NCBI GenBank assembly: GCA_902782815.1
Contig: CACZOS010000027.1
Location: 1 to 9,844, forward strand
Direction of reading: 5' to 3'
DNA length: 9,844 nucleotides
Source of the DNA: an uncultured Lachnospiraceae bacterium
GTDB taxonomy: Bacteria; Bacillota; Clostridia; Lachnospirales; Lachnospiraceae
Shown here: in pieces, positions 6,492 through 9,844 of the stretch
How positions within the stretch are numbered: the stretch's first letter is position 1
Layout: each line of letters begins with the position of its first letter
The notes under the pieces: generated by a model
Told to the model about the DNA's origin: nothing
The model's database searches: none
Seen by the model: the letters and a program-made list of their open reading frames with translations, nothing else
Program-made: the position numbers and the translations under genes

Positions 6492-6893
6492 GTGAAAAGA
6501 CAGGGAAATATGCTGCAGAGGATGTACGGATTTGACAGTCTGTCCATCTTTCTTATCCTGATATGCTGTATTCTGAACCTGATCACTTTCATCCGCCCGT
6601 CGGGATCGTTTCTTTATCTGGGTCCGGTGGGGTCTCTTTTTCTCATTGTGTGTGCCATTCGTGGTATATCCGTTAATTATGAGCAGAGGCAGAAGGAGAA
6701 TGAGACATTTCTGGACATGATCCGGCCTTTGACCAAAGGCCTGGACCGTTGGGAAGAGGAACGGGGGCAGAGAAAGATGTTCCGGTTTTTCAACTGCTCG
6801 GACTGCAGGCAGAGGATATGCGTCCCCAAGGGAAAAGGGAGGATCGAGATCACCTGCCCGGAATGCGGGACAAAATTCATCAAAAAGACCTGA
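6492..6893 (+). CDS. Hypothetical two-helix membrane protein with a C-terminal zinc ribbon
   Basis: I do not recognise a named family for this 133-residue protein. It has two hydrophobic segments (about 16-34 and 41-59) with a short loop containing RPSG, so both ends are probably cytoplasmic. A charged helical stretch follows (about 62-97). The tail is a zinc-ribbon pattern: NCSDC (Cys102, Cys105) and CPEC (Cys122, Cys125) separated by a basic loop, with an extra Cys110. This fits a treble or ribbon fold that could bind nucleic acid or a partner protein. The start is GTG 6492, with AGGGGTGAT at 6480-6488 as the ribosome binding site. Nearby ATG codons at 6487 and 6490 are unsuitable because the 6487 frame stops at once. 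It probably shares a transcript with the upstream membrane gene. Its 3' end overlaps the convergent queH by 14 bases. Confidence 0.75.
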   Translation: MKRQGNMLQRMYGFDSLSIFLILICCILNLITFIRPSGSFLYLGPVGSLFLIVCAIRGISVNYEQRQKENETFLDMIRPLTKGLDRWEEERGQRKMFRFFNCSDCRQRICVPKGKGRIEITCPECGTKFIKKT

Positions 6894-7518
6894 TCTGTTT
6901 TTCAGCGGCTGCTTTTGAAAAGACACAGCCACAGTAATTCTGGCGGTAAAGGCCATATTTATGCGACAGTTCAATGGAGCGGAGGTATCCGCTCTTTTTT
7001 TTGAAGTCGGATGGAAGATGAGGAACCCCGTATTCCCGGGAAAGCCTTTCTCCGATCTCGTTGATCCAGGCAGCATTTTTGTGGGGGCTGATGGACAAGG
7101 TGGTGGTGAAATAGTCCGCATGGACTTCCGCCGCTTTTTCCGCGGCCTGACGCATACGGAGTTCATAGCAGAGATAGCAGCGTTCCCCCCCTTCCGGGAG
7201 ATCTTCCCTGCCCCTGGCCATGGAGAAAAAGCGTTCCGGGTCGTAAGGCCCTTCGATAAAGGTAATCTCCTGCCCATAGCCGGCCTCTTTCACAAATCTC
7301 ATGATCTCCTTCAGCCTTTTCTGATATTCATCTTCCGGGCTGATATTGGGATTATAGTAGTAGACCAGGAGATGAAAATAGTCGTGGAGATATTCCAGGA
7401 CATAACTGGAACAGGGGGCGCAGCATGCATGGAGAAGCAGACTGGGTTTTTCCCCTTTTGACTTTTCCAGATCCAGGAGAATTTTATTCAGTTTTTTTTG
7501 GTAATTGATCTTATCCAT
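6880..7518 (-). CDS. queH: Epoxyqueuosine reductase QueH
   Basis: QueH reduces epoxyqueuosine to queuosine at the wobble base of GUN tRNAs; it is the cobalamin-independent replacement for QueG. The 212-residue product carries the family cysteines: HACCAPCSS (Cys32, Cys33, Cys36), CYLC (Cys114, Cys117) and CGC (Cys196, Cys198). It also has the conserved stretches YYNPNISPEDEY (54-65), TTTLSISPHKN (138-148) and the KKKSGYLRSIELS segment (173-185). Several of these cysteines bind an iron-sulfur cluster in characterised members. I chose ATG 7518 because it gives the family length and has AAAGGA just upstream. An open frame to 7605 would add 29 residues rich in Cys and Phe and has no ribosome binding site. 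The other queuosine synthesis genes are not in the window, and a salvage route is possible. The opposite strand of codons for residues about 174-182 forms a strong terminator. Confidence 0.95.
   Translation of the reverse strand: MDKINYQKKLNKILLDLEKSKGEKPSLLLHACCAPCSSYVLEYLHDYFHLLVYYYNPNISPEDEYQKRLKEIMRFVKEAGYGQEITFIEGPYDPERFFSMARGREDLPEGGERCYLCYELRMRQAAEKAAEVHADYFTTTLSISPHKNAAWINEIGERLSREYGVPHLPSDFKKKSGYLRSIELSHKYGLYRQNYCGCVFSKAAAEKQIRSF
6977..7002 (+). terminator. Intrinsic terminator for the plus-strand operon, inside antisense queH
   Basis: GAGCGGA (6977-6983) and TCCGCTC (6988-6994) form a perfect 7-bp GC-rich stem with a GGTA tetraloop, followed immediately by eight T (6995-7002). This is a textbook rho-independent terminator on the plus strand. 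It lies 84 bases after the stop of the zinc-ribbon gene and wholly within the queH coding region on the other strand. Confidence 0.85.
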
Positions 7519-7539
7519 AATTATCCTTTCTGTTTCAGT

Positions 7540-7568
7540 ATTGTCGCACAAGCAGGAGAAAAAAGCAA
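7540..7568 (-). promoter_or_regulatory. Putative promoter for queH
   Basis: Read on the minus strand, TTGCTT (7563-7568) and GACAAT (7540-7545) are separated by 17 bases, with TGC just before the -10 as an extended element. The start would be near 7533, leaving a leader of about 15 bases that carries the ribosome binding site. I see no preQ1-type riboswitch in this short leader. Confidence 0.5.
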
Positions 7569-7653
7569 CTCCGGGGTTAGTGTAATGGAATTGAAAGGAA
7601 ATCAAAAGAATTACGTGGAAATATGAATATTCCTTAAATTTTGGTGCCAGGAG

Positions 7654-7682
7654 ATGATTTTTAATCCATTTTATGGTATCAT
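7654..7682 (+). promoter_or_regulatory. Putative extended -10 promoter for the adaptor-ABC operon
   Basis: TATCAT (7677-7682) preceded by TGG makes an extended -10. The -35 region ATGATT (7654-7659), 17 bases upstream, is weak (3 of 6). The -10 lies inside the 11-base palindrome GGTATCATACC (7675-7685), a possible operator. Transcription would start near 7689, about 30 bases before ATG 7718. Confidence 0.5.
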
Positions 7683-7717
7683 ACCTAGGGTGATTATGAA
7701 ATTACAGGAGGAGCCAT

Positions 7718-9313
7718 ATGATTAGAAGAAAGAAGCCAAAGGAAGAGATCAATGACAGGCCCTTTACTGATATAGATTTAAGCATTCCCGAGGATTTCCC
7801 GGAGGAAGATCCCCTTCGTGAGAAGGAGGAGAAGACCAAAAAGACAGAGAAGGTGACGGATGATCCGGCTGAAGAAGATGATATCCTCATAATTGACGAG
7901 GAAGTATCCGAACTTGACAAGCTGGGTGAGGGGAAGAAAATTTCCAAAAAAATCATCGCCGTCATCGCTGCGGGTATCCTGGCTCTGGCCGTGGGAATCT
8001 TTTTTATCGTAAGGAATATGGACAGTGGAACAGAGGGGAAAGTTTACGTGGAATCCGTGAAGATCCTCGCGGGTCTTGGTTCCGCCAACGGAGGGACCAA
8101 CCGTTTTACCGGTGAAGTGGAAGCCCAGGAATCCTGGAAGATCACTCTGGAATCCGATTTGTCCGTGGAGGAATGTTATGTCAAGCCCGGCGATGAGGTT
8201 AAAAAGGGAGACAAGCTCTTTAAATATAATACCGAGGAGCTGAAACTCAACAAGGAGAGGAAGGAACTGGAACTGGAGACCATGCAGAATGAGAACAATC
8301 AGCTCTCCAGAGATATCAATACCTACCAGTCCGACCTGAAATCCGCCAACACCAGTGAAAAGATAGAACTGCAGACGCAGATCCTCACTGCGCAGACTAC
8401 CATCAAGAAAAATGAATTCTCCATCAAATCCTGTAAAGAAGAGATCGAGAAGATCAAGGGCAATATCGAGGAAGCCACGGTAAAGAGCAAGATGGACGGT
8501 GTGGTCAAGAAGATCAATGTTGCCCTGGGGACATCCAACAGTTCCGATGAAGAGAATACCAATACCGAAACGGAAAATCAGGAGGAGAATTCCGTTTACA
8601 TGACCATACAGTCAGTGGGAGATTACCGGGTCAAGGGCAAGATCAAGGAAACCAATGTCTCCGACCTGGCTGAAGGAGACAGGGTGATCGTCCGCTCCAG
8701 GGTAGATGACGCAACCTGGTCCGGAACCGTCAAGGATGTCAAGACAGATGAGAATGTCCAGGAGAACTCCTCCTCCGATGAGTACAGCTACGCCTATTCG
8801 GAAGACAACGGCGCAGAGACAGCATCAACTTATTATTTCTATGTGGAACTGGAAAAGATGGACGGCCTCCTTATGGGACAACACGTCTTTGTGGAGCTGG
8901 ATAACGGACAGGAGGATAAGGAAGGTATCTGGATCTCTTCCGCCTATATCCTGGCGGAGGATGGCACTTACTATGTATGGAAGGACAAGAAAGGCCATCT
9001 GGATAAGACCGAGGTGGAGATCGGTGAATACGATGAGACACTGGATGAATACCAGATTCTAAGCGGAATCTCTCCCGATGACTATATAGCCTGTGATGAT
9101 ATCGAGCTTAAATCCGGCATGAAGACTACCAAAGTGGATCCCTATTCCGAGGAAACTGACGGAGAGGCAGAAGAAGGAGGAGAAAGCGGAGATGGCGGCA
9201 TGAATCCTGACGGAGTATATGACGATATGGACGACGAATCTTTTGATGATTCCGGCATGGGTGAGGAAGACATGGGTGGCGGGATGGAAGAAGAAAACTC
9301 TGATGGAGAGTAG
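7718..9313 (+). CDS. HlyD/MacA-like membrane-fusion (adaptor) protein
   Basis: This 531-residue protein is a probable adaptor for the ABC transporter encoded next. Residues 1-77 are a highly charged, probably disordered cytoplasmic segment. A single transmembrane helix spans about 79-98, so the rest should be extracellular. A first barrel/lipoyl half (about 128-170, VKPGDEVKKGDKLFKY) leads into a coiled-coil hairpin (about 171-252). The second lipoyl half follows (EATVKSKMDGVVKKINVALG, 252-271). Next are beta-barrel and membrane-proximal domains (about 293-470) interrupted by acidic Ser/Asn/Glu loops (272-292 and 342-370). The last 58 residues are an acidic Gly/Met-rich tail. The start ATG has AGGAGG 6 bases upstream. 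Gram-positive members of this family act without an outer-membrane channel, and the exported substrate cannot be read from the sequence. The next gene starts 50 bases later with no terminator between. Confidence 0.88.
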   Translation: MIRRKKPKEEINDRPFTDIDLSIPEDFPEEDPLREKEEKTKKTEKVTDDPAEEDDILIIDEEVSELDKLGEGKKISKKIIAVIAAGILALAVGIFFIVRNMDSGTEGKVYVESVKILAGLGSANGGTNRFTGEVEAQESWKITLESDLSVEECYVKPGDEVKKGDKLFKYNTEELKLNKERKELELETMQNENNQLSRDINTYQSDLKSANTSEKIELQTQILTAQTTIKKNEFSIKSCKEEIEKIKGNIEEATVKSKMDGVVKKINVALGTSNSSDEENTNTETENQEENSVYMTIQSVGDYRVKGKIKETNVSDLAEGDRVIVRSRVDDATWSGTVKDVKTDENVQENSSSDEYSYAYSEDNGAETASTYYFYVELEKMDGLLMGQHVFVELDNGQEDKEGIWISSAYILAEDGTYYVWKDKKGHLDKTEVEIGEYDETLDEYQILSGISPDDYIACDDIELKSGMKTTKVDPYSEETDGEAEEGGESGDGGMNPDGVYDDMDDESFDDSGMGEEDMGGGMEEENSDGE

Positions 9314-9363
9314 TTTTACAGGACCTCCCGCAGAATGTTGACCGACCGGCAGGAAAGGAAAAA

Positions 9364-9844
9364 ATGACAATGCTTTTAAGATTGACCAATATCTATAAAA
9401 ACTATATGCATGGCAGGATCGTTGTTCCGGTACTGAAGGATGTCAATGTTTCAGTGGAAGAGGGGGAGTATGTTGCCATCATGGGCCCCTCCGGGTCAGG
9501 AAAGACCACTTTGATGAATATCATCGGCTGTCTTGACCGGCCCACTAAGGGGGATTATTACCTGGAGGAGGAAAGCATCACCGATTATGATGAGAACCAG
9601 CTGTCTGACCTGAGACTGAAGACCCTGGGATTTGTTTTTCAGAGCTTCAATCTGCTCAACCAGATGACTGCTCTTGACAATGTGGCTCTGCCATTAAGCT
9701 ATGCTGGTCTTCCCATCCGGAAGAGGAGGGAGATTGCCTTCCGGGCTCTAAAAAGAGTAGGTCTTGCAGACCGCGTCCATTTTAAACCTACTCAGCTGTC
9801 CGGCGGACAGCAGCAGAGAGTCGCTATTGCAAGAGCTCTGGTCA
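9364..9844 (+). CDS. ABC transporter ATP-binding protein, MacB/LolD-like, 3'-truncated by the window edge
   Basis: The first 160 codons of an ATPase are visible before the window ends. Motifs in order are the A-loop Tyr region (NIYKNYMHG), Walker A GPSGSGKT (41-48), the Q-loop FVFQSFNLL (90-98) and the signature LSGGQQQR (145-152). Walker B and the His switch lie beyond the edge. The sequence around IIGCLDRPTKG (53-63) and the Q-loop is typical of the MacB/LolD/FtsE-type exporter group. ATG 9364 has AGGAAAGG at 9351-9358 and is preferred over ATG 9370. Together with the upstream adaptor it indicates a tripartite-like export system, with a separate or fused permease expected just downstream. 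The substrate (peptide, antibiotic or other) cannot be inferred. Confidence 0.95.
   Translation, partial: MTMLLRLTNIYKNYMHGRIVVPVLKDVNVSVEEGEYVAIMGPSGSGKTTLMNIIGCLDRPTKGDYYLEEESITDYDENQLSDLRLKTLGFVFQSFNLLNQMTALDNVALPLSYAGLPIRKRREIAFRALKRVGLADRVHFKPTQLSGGQQQRVAIARALV

Noticed and set aside
6468..7277. A 269-codon open frame on the minus strand across the zinc-ribbon gene and queH.
   Set aside because: It covers parts of two well-supported genes, has no ribosome binding site and no recognisable domain; composition is that of an antisense reading.
6961..7461. A 166-codon open frame on the plus strand opposite queH.
   Set aside because: It is a shadow of queH, which has all family cysteines; the plus-strand terminator at 6977-7002 would also stop its transcription.
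7519..7717. A possible riboswitch in front of queH or the adaptor gene.
   Set aside because: The queH leader is predicted to be about 15 bases and the adaptor leader about 30 bases, too short, and no aptamer-like conserved segment is visible.
1..9844. A novel defence, mobile or secretion cassette.
   Set aside because: All genes are housekeeping or common transport types, composition and codon use look even, and there are no integrase, transposase, toxin-antitoxin or nuclease genes.

Overview
The window looks like chromosomal core DNA from a Gram-positive Firmicute, most likely a member of the class Clostridia and probably Lachnospiraceae. The pointers are the lon-engB pair, a DUF4364 winged-helix gene next to a TIGR01212/MnmL-type radical SAM gene, a QueH rather than QueG epoxyqueuosine reductase, a Rho with an Asn/Gln-rich insert, strong AGGAGG-type ribosome binding sites, and a MacA/MacB-like export pair with no outer-membrane partner. 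This placement is inference from gene content; no 16S or other marker is present. I saw no rRNA, tRNA, CRISPR array, insertion sequence, phage gene or attachment site.

Layout. (1) Positions 2-2654, plus strand: the 3' part of lon (ATP-dependent protease; about 100 N-terminal residues lie outside the window), followed 4 bases later by engB (ribosome-assembly GTPase). (2) Positions 2655-4092, minus strand: a two-gene unit of mnmL/ytqA (radical SAM enzyme for tRNA wobble-uridine modification) and an overlapping DUF4364 winged-helix gene. It converges on engB so tightly that the two stop codons lie side by side in TGATCA. (3) Positions 4093-4453: a 361-base intergenic region with back-to-back promoters for mnmL and rho, and a long rho leader. 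(4) Positions 4454-6893, plus strand: rho, a small membrane protein of the Sm_multidrug_ex family, and a two-helix membrane protein ending in a zinc ribbon. The terminator for this group is a perfect hairpin with a T tract inside the opposite-strand queH gene. (5) Positions 6880-7518, minus strand: queH (last step of queuosine synthesis). (6) Positions 7718-9844, plus strand: a HlyD/MacA-like adaptor and the first 160 codons of a MacB-type ABC ATPase, running off the end.

How the genes fit together. Lon and EngB cover protein quality control and 50S assembly. MnmL and QueH both act on tRNA wobble position 34, although they are in separate transcription units. Rho is a global transcription terminator, and its Asn/Gln-rich linker resembles in composition the prion-like linker described in Clostridium botulinum Rho. 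The last two genes are half of an ABC-type export system; its permease is probably just beyond the window.

I do not see a new multi-gene defence or mobile system. The points most worth a second look are the Rho linker, the terminator embedded antisense in queH, the rho leader, and the compact repeat-bearing junction between engB and the DUF4364 gene.
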